Assembly: GCA_019137255.1 (NCBI GenBank)
Contig: WPDH01000049.1
Location: 186,001-250,000 of the forward strand
From: Corinectria fuckeliana
Lineage: Eukaryota > Ascomycota > Sordariomycetes > Hypocreales > Nectriaceae
Direction of reading: 5' to 3'
DNA: 64,000 nucleotides
Within the stretch, counting starts at the first letter, position 1; every line of letters starts with the position of its first letter. Below, piece after piece: positions 32,084-43,300 of this stretch. A model generated the notes under the pieces. The model ran no database searches. It was not told the origin of the DNA and saw only the letters and a program-made list of their open reading frames with translations. The position numbers and the translations under genes were made by a program.

Positions 32084-34228
32084 ATGGCATCCCTGAGACA
32101 TCTGGCCGCGGGCCTTGCTGCTATGTCGGCCACGGCTGTGTCGGCGCTGTACACCAATGGCTCCGTCATCGCACCGTGCGACTCTCCCATCTACTGCCAC
32201 GGCGACATCCTGAAGCAGGTCGAGCTTGCGCGACCCTTTTCTGACTCCAAGACTTTTGTTGATATGTGAGACGCTGGCCCCTTGCCAATTGGCTCACTCC
32301 AACTCACCAGCTAAGCTCCCTTCAGGCCAGCCATCAAGTCTCTAAAGCAGATCCAAGCGGCCTTTGACAAGCTGGACAAGCCTCTCAGAAACAACTCGGA
32401 TCTCCACGACTTCCTGGACACCTATTTTGCCGATGCCGGCGGCGAGCTCGAGGAGGTGTCACAAGATGAGCTCGAAACGGACCCCGTATTCCTGGACAAG
32501 GTCAACGACACCGTCATCAAGGAGTTCACACAAAAGGTCATTGATATCTGGCCCGACTTGACACGCCGCTATGCTGGTGATTCAAGCAACTGCACCGAGT
32601 GCCCAAACAGCTACATCCCGATTAACCGCACCTTCGTCGTGGCGGGTGGCCGTTTCCGCGAACCTTACTACTGGGACTCCTACTGGATCCTTGAAGGCTT
32701 GCTTCGCACGGGAGGATCCTTTGTCAATGTCTCCAAGAACGCCATCGAGAACTTCCTTGATTTTGTCGACGAGTACGGTTTTGTACCCAACGGCGCTCGC
32801 GTCTATTACCTCAATCGCTCCCAACCGCCGCTACTGTCCCAGATGGTCAAGATTTACATCGAGCATACCAACGACACAGACATCTTGGACCGAGCACTGC
32901 CGTTACTAGTAAAAGAGCATGAGTTCTGGATGACAAACCGCACTGTCAAAGTCACCGTCGACGACGAGACGTACACCCTCAACCAGTAAGACTGTTACCT
33001 TGCCGAATATGCCATCCCAGCTGACACCTGTAGCTATGCTGTGTCCAACACTCAACCACGTCCCGAGTCGTACCGAGAAGACTACGTTGTCGCCAACAAC
33101 GCGTCGTATTACGCCGATTCCGGCATCATTTACCCTGAGAACGAGAAACTCAACGCGACGCAAAAGGATAAGCTGTATGCCAACTTGGCGAGTGGTGCAG
33201 AGAGTGGCTGGGACTACACGTCGCGATGGCTCTCGCGGCCCAACGATGCAGCCCAGCACAACTATTTCCCCTTGCGGTCCCTCAACGTGGTAAACACTGT
33301 GCCTGTGGATCTCAACTCCATTTTATATGGCAATGAGGTCGCCATTGCCGACTTTTTCGAGCACACCGGCAACAATACGGCGAGCAAGGAGTGGAAAGGG
33401 CTAGCAGCGAAGCGAAGTGAGGCCATGCACGCTGTCATGTGGAACGACACCATCTTCAGCTACTTTGACTACAACCTGACCTCTGGCGCACAGAACATCT
33501 TCTACCCGGCGGACAGCGATACGGCGACATACGAAAACGAGACGGCGCCAGCAGGCCAACAAGCCCTCTTTAGTGTGTCTCAGTTTTATCCCTTCTGGCT
33601 CGGCGCCGCCCCCAAGTACCTCAAGGAGAATCCATACGCAGTGCTCAATGCCTACAGCCGCGTAGCTGAATATCTTGATGACCGCAAGGGCGGCATCCCA
33701 GCCACCAACTTCCGGACAGGACAGCAATGGGATCAGCCCAACGTGTGGCCGCCCCTAATGCACATCCTCATGGTCGGTCTGCAGAACACTCCCGCGACCT
33801 TTGGGAAATCGGACCCATCATACCGGTCCATTCACAAGCTAGCTCTACGTCTCGCCCAGCGATATCTCGACTCGACCTTCTGCACGTGGTACGCGACCGG
33901 CGGGTCCACGTCCAAGACGCCGCAGCTCAAGGGCCTGACGGCGGACGACGAGGGCATCATGTTCGAAAAGTACGCCGACAACGCAACCAATGTAGCCGGC
34001 GGTGGCGGCGAGTACGAGGTCGTCGAAGGCTTCGGCTGGACAAACGGCGTGTTGATCTGGGCTGTCGATACGTTCGGCGACGAGTTGAAGACGCCGGAAT
34101 GTGGAGATATCGAGGCGGCGGACATTAATTCCAAGCGCAGCTTAAGCGCCGTCATGTTGAATAAGAGGGATGCGAACCGTGTGAAGAAGTTTGGGCGCAG
34201 GAAGAGAGCAGAGAAGAGGGGTCTTTGA
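32084..34228 (+). CDS. TRE1: Secreted trehalase, glycoside hydrolase family 37
   Basis: Exons are 32084-32265, 32326-32985 and 33034-34228 (678 aa). A signal peptide of about 21 residues (ending SATAVSA) is followed by mature YTNGSVIAPCDSPIYCHGDIL. Both family signatures are present: GGRFREPYYWDSYW (about 167-180, with the catalytic Asp in YYWDSYW) and QWDQPNVWPP (about 511-520). The C-terminal GGGGEYEVVEGFGWTNGV region carries the catalytic-base area. Many NxS/T sequons (NNS, NCT, NRT, NVS, NRS, NDT, NNT, NLT) fit a glycosylated extracellular enzyme that hydrolyses trehalose to two glucose. The last about 45 residues are Lys/Arg-rich with several KR sites. It is not the cytosolic neutral trehalase: it has no cAMP-regulated EF-hand extension and it has a signal peptide. 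Confidence 0.94.
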
Positions 34229-34762
34229 GTTGTGGAGGAAGTAACTTGGATACCAGAATTACTGTAAAGAAGTGCTAGGTATCACGAATTCTACGTCTTA
34301 CTAAGTTTTGTTACGCTAGAAGGGCCCTTGCCTTGCGGTGTATATCTCACTTACATGCTCCGATATCCTAAGGATGAACGGAAACCCAAGGCCCACGCCA
34401 CGACCTTCTCTCTCTTGCACCTCAGTCCTCCAAGCTCCCTCCAGCGAGAGCCTTATCTGTTTGTCTCTGTAGCCTACCTACGTAGGCCAGCTTCTAGTTC
34501 TTCGACGTCAATTTTAATTCTGCTGAGACGGCTCTTGATCTTGTGGGCTTCGAATTCCACGCAGTCAAAACCAGAGCCGTGATCCTAGAATGATCGAAGG
34601 AGAGGAATAGTGGGTAGGCGAAAGACTACCGGGCGGTCTGCAGAAATGCTTCTTTGCGAGAAGGGCGATGAACTCGGCTTGCATCTCTCGGCGGGCATAG
34701 CTTTCGTTGGACCTGTCAAGGGCAAAAAGGAAACGCCATCACAGCGATGCACCTGGTTGGAA
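34229..34762. other. Intergenic region
   Basis: This holds the trehalase 3' flank and the downstream flank of tRNA-Gly. A GCCTACCTACGTAGGC palindrome lies at about 34473. No gene. Confidence 0.55.
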
Positions 34763-34844
34763 TGCGTAATCTGGGAATCGAACCCAGGGCTCCCCGACGT
34801 TACTCGAATGGCAACGGAGAATTTTACCACTAAACCAATTACGC
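34763..34844 (-). tRNA. tRNA-Gly (GCC) with an 11-nt intron
   Basis: The minus strand folds as acceptor stem GCGTAAT/ATTACGC, D arm GTTT-AGTGGTA-AAAT, anticodon stem CTCCG/CGGGG with loop TTGCCA..T (anticodon GCC), variable AGCC, and T arm CTGGG-TTCGATT-CCCAG, with discriminator A at 34763. An 11-nt intron (34808-34798, TTCGAGTAACG) sits one base 3' of the anticodon, the canonical nuclear position. The mature length of 71 nt is normal for tRNA-Gly. The internal A and B boxes for Pol III are present. Confidence 0.95.
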
Positions 34845-35665
34845 GTTTTGATGGAGGTTAGGAGTTCAGATCTGACACTATAACGGCTCTGCAGGAAGTC
34901 TGCAGTAGCCGATTCACTTGGATGAGAATGGGACTATCACAGTGGCATTAACCGACGACGAGCACAATCCCATTTTAACAAGATTCAACTTGGAATCGAC
35001 CTGATAGGCGTGCTATTCTGTGCCTTGAAGAGTTTCGAGAGTCTCAACAATTGTCCGTTGCAACGGCCAAGGGCTTAGGGCCGGAGCCGATCACGCATAA
35101 CCCCCCGCCGGCGCCGACACGGAGATGCCGGACCATCCCGTGCCCCACCAAGAGGCCTCGTAATGCTGCTGGCCCAAGGCATCTTCCGGCGTATTGAAGG
35201 ACCGTATTCGTCGCCTTGGCGACTCGCATCCCGTCGCGAGATAGTCTGGAGCCTGCAAGCTGCGGCCGAAGATGGTCAGTTGTAGAGAAGTCAGCCGCCA
35301 AGGCTAGCTTTACAAGTCTAAGGCCCGTCTTTGCCAAGCCGATCCAATTCGAGTGAAGTACGAATACTTAAGTATCTACCAGCCACACCAGAGCCACAGA
35401 TACGACCTATACGCGGGGAATGCGGCATTAGCTCAGTCCGCAGACTTGGAGCCGGCATGACCGCGGTTTTCTTTAGACCAGTCTTAAATTGATGCTGTCT
35501 TACCCTTTTTGGCTGCATGGCCTCTTGAATTATATAAAGGCTCTGTCACCTTTTCCCGTACTGTGAAAAGTAAAAAAATAAAAACCAACATCCAAGCTGT
35601 CTATCATCCTCACTGCCAACGATTCCCACTTATTCAACTACGTAAACACCAACACATCGAACAAG
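34845..35665. other. Intergenic region
   Basis: This holds the tRNA 5' flank and the promoter/leader of the YbjQ-like gene, with TATATAAAGG at about 35532. No supported gene. Confidence 0.5.
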
Positions 35666-36244
35666 ATGGTATTCGGGTCTTCCAACAAGGACAAGGAGAA
35701 CAAGGAGCACCCTGAGGTGGCTCATGTTCCTCCGGCGGTCTCTGACCTTCACTGCTGTATGCCATTATCCCACGAACAACATTGAATACGGGAACTAACT
35801 CTGGAGTAGACTCGGAAACTGGAGGAATCATCACCACAAGTATGCCGCCTCTGTCTATCCATACCCCGGAGATGTTCGGTCCCTAACCTTTGAGCCCCAG
35901 CCATGAATGATCTACCCGGATATCGCGTCACCAAGGTCCTCGGCGCAGTCTACGGCATCTCGGTTCGGTCCCGCAACATCGCGGCTAGCATCACCATGGT
36001 GATCAAGAGCATGGCCGGCGGCGAGCTCGGCTTTTTCACCTCGATGCTTTACAGCTGCCGCAACGACTCCATCGGCCGCCTCGTCGAGGAGGCGCGCGCC
36101 CGGGGCGGCAACGCCGTCATCGCCATGCGCTTCGACGCCTCGGACCTGGGCGGCTTTGCTCAGACGGCGGCGTACGGGACTGCGTGTGTGGTCGAGCCAC
36201 TTGAGGGCTCAAATGTCGAGGCGCCTCAGCTCTTGACGTCCTAG
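35666..36244 (+). CDS. UPF0145/YbjQ-family protein (DUF74)
   Basis: Exons are 35666-35756, 35810-35839 (30 nt) and 35901-36244 (154 aa). After a short charged N-terminus, splicing joins YSETGGIITT to TMNDLPGYRVTKVLGAVYG, the standard opening of the YbjQ-like domain. The rest of the domain follows: VRSRNIAASI, KSMAGGELGFFTSMLYSCRNDSIGRL, ARARGGNAVIAMRFD and AYGTACVVEPL. Bacterial members form homopentamers and have been called putative heavy-metal-binding proteins, but no activity is established. The protein is probably cytosolic, with no signal or membrane segment. The 30-nt middle exon is real, because without it the conserved TGGIITT block is lost. Confidence 0.88.
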
Positions 36245-37019
36245 GAGGGGCAACGGTCACAGTCACAACTGGTCGGCCTCTTGTTTTCTTGGCGTACTAC
36301 AATTGTGGGATCTTGACGATATGGTTGAGGAGATATGATTGCAACTTTCAAGAATGAATGACTTGAGGGGGTCAAGGATAGGGTGTTTATCATGAGATTG
36401 AGTGGATCAGGTTTAACATTCTTTTCACGCGAGACATCAGCTTTAAGACTGTGCCACCTGGTATTATCTAGGTACATGGCCATGATGAGCAGCGTCTTAC
36501 TTGATTAATATTGATATACTAGTGAAACAACCGTCTGCAAGGCATTGAATGCAAGGTAAGCGAAATGCGTTATCTTGCATCTCTCCAACTTCTATCGATG
36601 CACCACAATTGCTGCAATCGTGAGTTCAGGAACGTGGAGAAGACTCCCCCAAATTCAGCGGGGTTAGATAATTAGTCTATGGGGACATGTGGCACCCAGT
36701 TAGGGAGCTTATGTCATCCAAGCTTCCCCCAGTCCAAGCTCCAAAGCACGAGCTTCGTTCGCGATTCTCCAACCCCTTGCATCCTAATTCCGCCCGCACC
36801 GACCCGGCGGTTTCTTATTGACACCCCGAAATAGACTTAGATCGTCCCTTCGCAAACCCGAGCCTTGGTGCAGTTGCTCCTGCGAATCCTTCTTCCGCCA
36901 TCGTCTCTCGCCTCGACAACATGCCCCAGGATCGCCGCCGATAGAGCTTCCAGTGTCCAACTCCACAGCAACAACAACAACAACAACAACATCATTCACA
37001 TCACTTGGACAACGTCGCA
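36245..37019. other. Intergenic region and dapB promoter
   Basis: This holds the 3' flank of the YbjQ-like gene and the promoter and leader of the dipeptidyl aminopeptidase. No gene. Confidence 0.55.
36969..36990 (+). repeat. (CAA)n microsatellite in 5' leader
   Basis: Seven CAA units end 30 nt before the dapB start codon at 37020. The sense-strand CAA orientation is the same as in the leader at 5552-5607. Confidence 0.9.
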
Positions 37020-39835
37020 ATGGACTCTACGACGCTCAACCCCGATAGCGGGCCCTACTCGCGTGACTCTCTTTCTTCCGTCTCAACCACCAGCCTCGTC
37101 TTTGAGAGACTACACGAGAGGACCGAGAAGGATGCGGAGAAGGGGAATGCTTCTCGGGCCTTGGATGACGATGATCCGCTCAAAGAGGAGACGGACGACC
37201 TTGAGACCGGTCCCTTCCTCGGACCCGGCGCTGCCCTCCATCGCAAGCCCATGGACAAGGGCCTGCGCCGTCTCCTGATCATTCTCGGCGTCGTCTTCCT
37301 CGGCGCATGGCTCGCCGGCCTGGGCATCTTCCTTGTCTCGGGTTCGTATCGGCACGCAAGCGACGCCGAACACGACCCCGATGCCGCCTCGCGAGGCTCC
37401 GGCAAGTCTCTGGAAATGGACCAGCTCTTCAACGGCTTCTGGGCCCCCACGTCCCACACCCTCAGCTGGGTCGCTGGGCCGGACGGCGAAGACGGCCTAC
37501 TACTCGAGGTAGCCGCCCCCGGCAAGGATTACATGGTGGTTGAGGATGTTCGCTCCCAAGGCGACACCATGACGACCGGCGACGCGAGCACAAAGATCGC
37601 CAAGGCCCGTACTCTTATCAAGCAGCCATTCTTCCTGTACGCTGGCCAGCAGTATACCCCCGAGTGGACCGGGCCTAGCCCCGATCTCTCCAAGGTCTTG
37701 ATCGGCATCAAGCGGGAGAAGAACTGGCGTCACTCCTTCACTGCCACGTACTTTGTCTTCGACGTCGAGTCTCAGACCGCAGAGCCGCTGGTCCCTCTCG
37801 ACGTCGCAGCCAAGGTACAACTGGCCAGCTGGAGCTCCCGGAGTGATGCCATCTCCTTCACCCAGAACAACAATCTGTACATCCGACGACTGACCGGCAA
37901 GAAGGATGTCGTCCAGGTCACGTCGGATGGCGGCCCAGAGTACTTCTACGGCATCCCAGACTGGGTCTACGAGGAAGAGGTCTTTGGCGGCCGCAGCGCC
38001 ACATGGTGGTCCGAGGACGGCAAGTACGTGGCCTTCCTCCGTACCAACGAGACAGGCGTCCCCGAGTATCCCGTCCAGTTCTTTATCGACCGCCCGAGCG
38101 GCAAGCAGCCCGCCGACGGCGAGGAGTCGTACCCGGAGGTCCAGCAGATCAAGTACCCCAAAGCTGGTGCCCACAACCCCGTCGTCGATCTGCAGTTCTA
38201 CGACGTTGAAAAGGGGGACGTCTTCTCTGTCCCTGTCGACGACGCCTTCGAAGATGACAACCGGATCATCAATAACCTCCTCTGGGCTGGCAGCAAGGTC
38301 ATTGTGAAGGAGACCAACCGTGTAAGCGACATCCTCAAGGTCGTCCTGATCGACCTCGGCACACGCAAGGCCAAGACTCTCAACACCATCAACGTCGACG
38401 AGCTTGACGGCGGCTGGTTTGAGATATCGCACAAGATGACGTACGTCCCTGCCGACGCAGACAAGGGCCGCGAGCACGACGGCTACGTCGACACTGTCAT
38501 TCAGGAAGGCTATGAACACATCGGATACTTCACGCCTCTCGACAACCCGGATCCCGTCTTGCTCACCTCCGGCTCCTGGGAGGTCGATGACGCCCCATCG
38601 GCCGTCGACCTTGTCAACAACCTCGTCTACTTCGTCGCCGCCAAGGAGTCCCCCCTCCAACGCCACGTCTACTCAGTCAAGCTCGATGGCACCGACCTCA
38701 AGCCCCTGGCCGACACCAAGGAGGAGGCTTACTACGGTGCCTCCTTCTCGTCCGGCGCCGGCTTCGTGCTCCTCTCGTACCGTGGGCCCAAGATCCCCTT
38801 CCAGCAGGTCGTCTCGACCCCGTCGAGCCCCGTCTCCTACAGCCACATGCTCGAGGAGAACGGGCAGCTCGCAGAGCGCGCCCGCAAGCACGAACTTCCC
38901 CTCGTCAACTACGGCTCTCTGGATCTCGGCGACGGCGTCAAAGTCAACTACGTCGAGCGCCGCCCGCCGCACTTCGACAAGAAGAAGCAGTATCCCGTCC
39001 TGTTCCAGCAGTACTCGGGTCCTGGCTCGCAGTCCGTGACCAAGAGGTTCGCCGTCGATTTCCAGTCCTACGTCGCCGGCGCGCTCGGCTACATCGTCGT
39101 GACCGTCGACCCACGCGGCACCGGCTACCGGGGCCGGGCGTTCCGCGTCGGCGTCCGGAACCAGCTCGGCGTCCTCGAGGCCCAAGACCACATCGCCGCC
39201 GCCGCCGCCTTCGCCGCCCGCTCCTACGTCGACGCCGAGCGCCTCGCCCTCTGGGGCTGGTCCTACGGCGGCTTCCAGACGCTCAAGACGCTCGAGCAGG
39301 ACGCCGGCCGCACCTTTTCATACGGCATGGCCGTCGCCCCCGTCACCGACTGGCGCTACTACGACAGCATCTACACGGAGCGCTACATGCGCACACCCCA
39401 GGACAACCCGACCGGCTACGACGCCTCCCGCATCTCAAACGCCACCGCCCTCGGCGCCAACAAGCGCTTCCTTCTCATGCACGGCGTCGCAGACGACAAC
39501 GTCCACTTCCAGAACTCCCTCACGCTCCTCGACGAGCTCGACATCGCTGGCGTCGAGAACTACGATGTTCACGTCTTCCCGGACAGCGACCACAGCATCT
39601 ACTTCCACGGTGCCAACCGTATCGTCTACGATAGTGGGTTTTTTTTTTTTTTTTCCTTGCTGTCCCTTCTGTTTATTTCTGCTTTATTTGCATACTAATC
39701 TGCCCTTCACCAGAATTGAGAAACTGGCTCATCAACGCCTTCAACGGCGAATGGCTGAAGATCACGGATCCCAAACCACAGACCGACAAGGCCAAACTAG
39801 AAAAGTACGAGGCCGTTGATCAAACGGCGAATTAG
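37020..39835 (+). CDS. dapB: Vacuolar dipeptidyl aminopeptidase (DPAP B, DPP IV family S9B)
   Basis: Exons are 37020-39633 and 39714-39835 (911 aa). The start is the first ATG (MDSTTLNPDSG). An acidic/Ser-rich cytosolic tail of about 80 residues precedes one membrane segment (about 84-106, LLIILGVVFLGAWLAGLGIF), the type II layout of STE13/DAP2 proteins. A beta-propeller domain follows (ISFTQNNNLYIR, PDWVYEEEVFGG). The C-terminal alpha/beta hydrolase has the catalytic triad Ser748 (GWSYGG), Asp825 (HGVADDNVHF) and His858 (DSDHSIYF). WVYEEEVF carries the Glu pair that binds the substrate N-terminus. It releases X-Pro or X-Ala dipeptides. The final exon (RNWLINAFNGEWL) lies beyond an 80-nt intron with a 16-T run near its donor. 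Confidence 0.95.
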
Positions 39836-40389
39836 GTGTCTGCCCAAGCTAGCTGGATGGATGATCTCGGCGCATTTGGGAATTCGGGGTTTTCTTTTGG
39901 TTAGATCCTAGGTTTGAAGCTGTCCAACATCATCAGCATGGACAGCAAGCGAGATATTATTATCGTAGTCATCGGGAGTCTTAAACGGGAATCACGGCGT
40001 CTTGGGTTAAAGCAAATAGGTATAACAAAACAATCAAGAGAAATTGATGTACTATCATACACATACAACAAACGGTGCAGGTTGTGTATTCCCCACCGTA
40101 AGACTGATCTGAAACCTCAACCCCCAAAGTCTACCCGCAAGATCCCAAGTCCAAGCAAATCGCTCACAAGCCCACCCCCTCACGCCTCTCACTCGCGTCT
40201 CTCGCGCGGGAGAGGCAAGCTATGATTACAGGGTCATGACCAGTCCCAAGCAATCCCCGAATCCTCCCTGGTTCGATCAAACGGCGATGGGGTCCGGGTT
40301 CCCACACTTTCCATTGAAGGGTATTGTGCTTCATAGCCTGGCAACGCCGGCATGTAGACCGGAGTATTGCTCCACACCGGTACCTGCAT

Positions 40390-43300
40390 CTAGTAGCCGT
40401 AGCCGGTGGGCTGCGGTGCGAAGCCATTGGTCTGGCCATACGGCCCTGAGGACGCGGTGCTGCCAGGTCCAGCAGTGATCATGAGGCGGGAGGCACCGAG
40501 GATGGGGGTGTTGTCGTCGGTCTTCTCCAGCTCCTTCTCCTTGCTCTTGCGCTCCTCGTTATCATCCTTCAGAGTAGCAAGCTCCTTGGTCTGCTGGCAC
40601 AGCAAGTTGATCATGTAGGGCATGGAAAAGTCCATTAAGCCGTTGCGCCACGAGAGCTCTAGGACGAGGTCGGGGCGGATGAGCTCGTTGCAGGCGTAGA
40701 GCATGCCAGTGTAGCATTCACGATGGCCAATATCCACAAACTATGTCAATGTCAGTAATGGGGAACGGCAGAAGCTTTTCGATTAAAACTCACGTATGAA
40801 AGCAGGTCGCTGACGACGTCGGTGTTAGCAGATAGAGCAGCAGTCTCAATAGCATCCTTGTAAAGCTTGTCCTGCTTCGATAGGGCAATCGACTTCTCCC
40901 AACGCCTGGTCTTGCGGTAGATGTTGGCAGCAATCTGGCGGAAGAAGATCAGGTCGTGTTTCTCAAGACGAGCCGCGAGCTCAACAGCATCATAGTTTTC
41001 GTAGTTCTGAACCGAGTCGCGCAGAGTCTTATAGTCCTCTTCCTCGATAAGCAGATCGTTGACGGCCTCGTTGACGATGCGCTTGTTCTGCGCTTGGACG
41101 TTGAGAAGGAAGGGCTTGATAAGCGGAAGGTCGTCGTTCTGCTGGAAGATCTTGACAACACGGTTGACGTCAATGCGGGGAGTGAGCGTGGCAAGCAGGT
41201 CGGTGAGCAATGACGGGTGCTGCTCCACGTAGAACTTGAGAGCACGGTAGTAGATCTCCAGGTTAGCGACCTTAACAACGATATCCTTGAACTGCTGGTG
41301 ATCCCAGCAGTTCTCGGGTCGCTCGATGACGGCGAGGGCCGCGTTGTCGAACTCGTCGTAGTGGAAATAACAGAAGACTAGCTCGGGCCACAGGGTGGCC
41401 TCCTCGCAGGCACGGATCATTTTGGGCAAGTTCATTCTGGACCAGAAGATCTTGATGTGCTCCATAAGGCGATCAGGACGATACTTGGCCAAGGCGATGC
41501 CCAGCTCGGTGAACATGCCCATGTGCGCACGCTCAAGGCCGAGACCCTGCTCAAGAAGGCTGATGAGCTCATCGAAATAGCCGTTGCGCTCGTACTCCTT
41601 GACGAGGGTCTGAAGCTGCTCGGCATCAACAATCAGGTTAAGACCGCAGATCTGGGCGAGGCGGAACTCTTTCTTCTCCACACAGGCCTCGTGCACCTGC
41701 TTCCACACCTTGATGTTGTTGGCCTTGCGGGCGCATTCAACGGCAGCTTGGTATTCGCCGAGGTGCACCAGGGTAGTGGCAAGCTTGGCCCAGTTCGACA
41801 CGCTAGTATAGAAAATCTTGGACGCCTCGAAGAGACCCTCCTCATAGGCCTTGTCACCAGACTCCTCAATGTTGGCAACGTTGGTGGCCCGCAGGAAGTC
41901 CTCAAGCTCGGAGAGCTGCTCCAGGCGGGCATAGCAGAAGGCGAGGGCTGTGTCAATGGCAGTTTCTCGGAGAGTCTTGCGGGCCATGCGGAGGTACTTG
42001 ACGAGATCCTCATTCTTGCCCGCGTGAGTGCCAATCTCGATGACCTCAAGGTAGTTACTAGGGTCTTCAGCCTTGATGTACGATTCAACGGCGTCGGAGA
42101 CACGGAGACCGTCGAGCTGGGCCTTGGCAACCTTGCTCCAGACCTCAGGAAGGTCGACCTCTTCAGCGTATCCTTGGGCGCGGTCGATGCTCACAACGTG
42201 CTCAATTAGAACATCAGCGGCGGCAGACTTGTTATCGGCCTTCTTGTAGATCTCGAAGGCCTCTTCGAAGAGGCCAACCTCGATACAGGCGGTGGCAATA
42301 TCGTCAGCGTTGTATCCGTCAAGCTTGTGGATGTAGTCCATCACACGAGCCTTGTCAGCCTTGGCAGCGGTGAACATGAGCAGGTTCTGGAGGTTCTGGT
42401 TGTCACTGAAGGGTGAGGGCTCCAAGACGATCTTCTCCAGCAGCTCAATAAGTTCCAGGGGCATGTCATTCTCGAGCAAGGCAGAAACGGCAACAGACAC
42501 CTTGGCAGGGTCGGTAGACTCGGGAACAGCGGTAGCGGTGACCTGGTCGACAACAGAGCGACGATGAATGTTGTTCTCGCTCAAGACGAAGTGCCACAGC
42601 TCTGAATCGGAGCGCTCCAGAAGGTATCGGGCCTGTGCTCGGTACATGGAGTTCTCGTTGGTGATATTGACCAACTCCAGGTCATTCTGGCCCTTGGAGT
42701 AGGCAATGTAGGCCAGGTTGGGATCGCGCTTCTCGCAGTACTTGCCCACGGTCAGGGTGTCGTACTGGTCGTTCTCCTTGAGGAACTTCTCGGGGTTGTT
42801 GTTGGAGTCGATGTAGATCTTGGCCAGGGCGTTGAACACAGCCTGCTGCTGGTTGCCGGCCTGAAGGGTTGCCTCCAAGAAGGGCAGCAGGAGCTTAAGT
42901 CGGTTTCGGGACTCAACCTCCGAGACAAGCTGGTCGATACTAATCTCCTGGGCGTTGACAGTGCTGAGGAGTTGCTTGATTATTTTCTCGTCGCAGTCAA
43001 CGTCAAGCAGACCACCAATTACGGCAGGGGTTCGAGAAGGGTTGACTCGCTGAACGTAGGACTCAATGGCCTGGAACTGCTGGTTCTGGTAAAGGAACAG
43101 GATCAAGTCGTGAACGAAGTTGAATCGATCGCAAACAATGATAAGGGGAAGCTGCTCGGGCAGCTTGGCTTCCTTTAGGAAGTTTTTCACCTTCTCCGGG
43201 TTATACGCGTTACTATCACGACAGATTCGCTCGACCTCATTGAACTGGCCCATCTTGGTGGCAGCTTCGATGTACTTGAAGTGCACATCCGGGTCCTCCG

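Noticed and set aside
37500..38666. 388-codon open frame on the minus strand
   Set aside because: Antisense to dapB within a high-GC3 exon; its composition is a mirror of the sense codons.
41457..42209. 250-codon open frame on the + strand
   Set aside because: Antisense to the clathrin heavy-chain exon; no recognisable protein.
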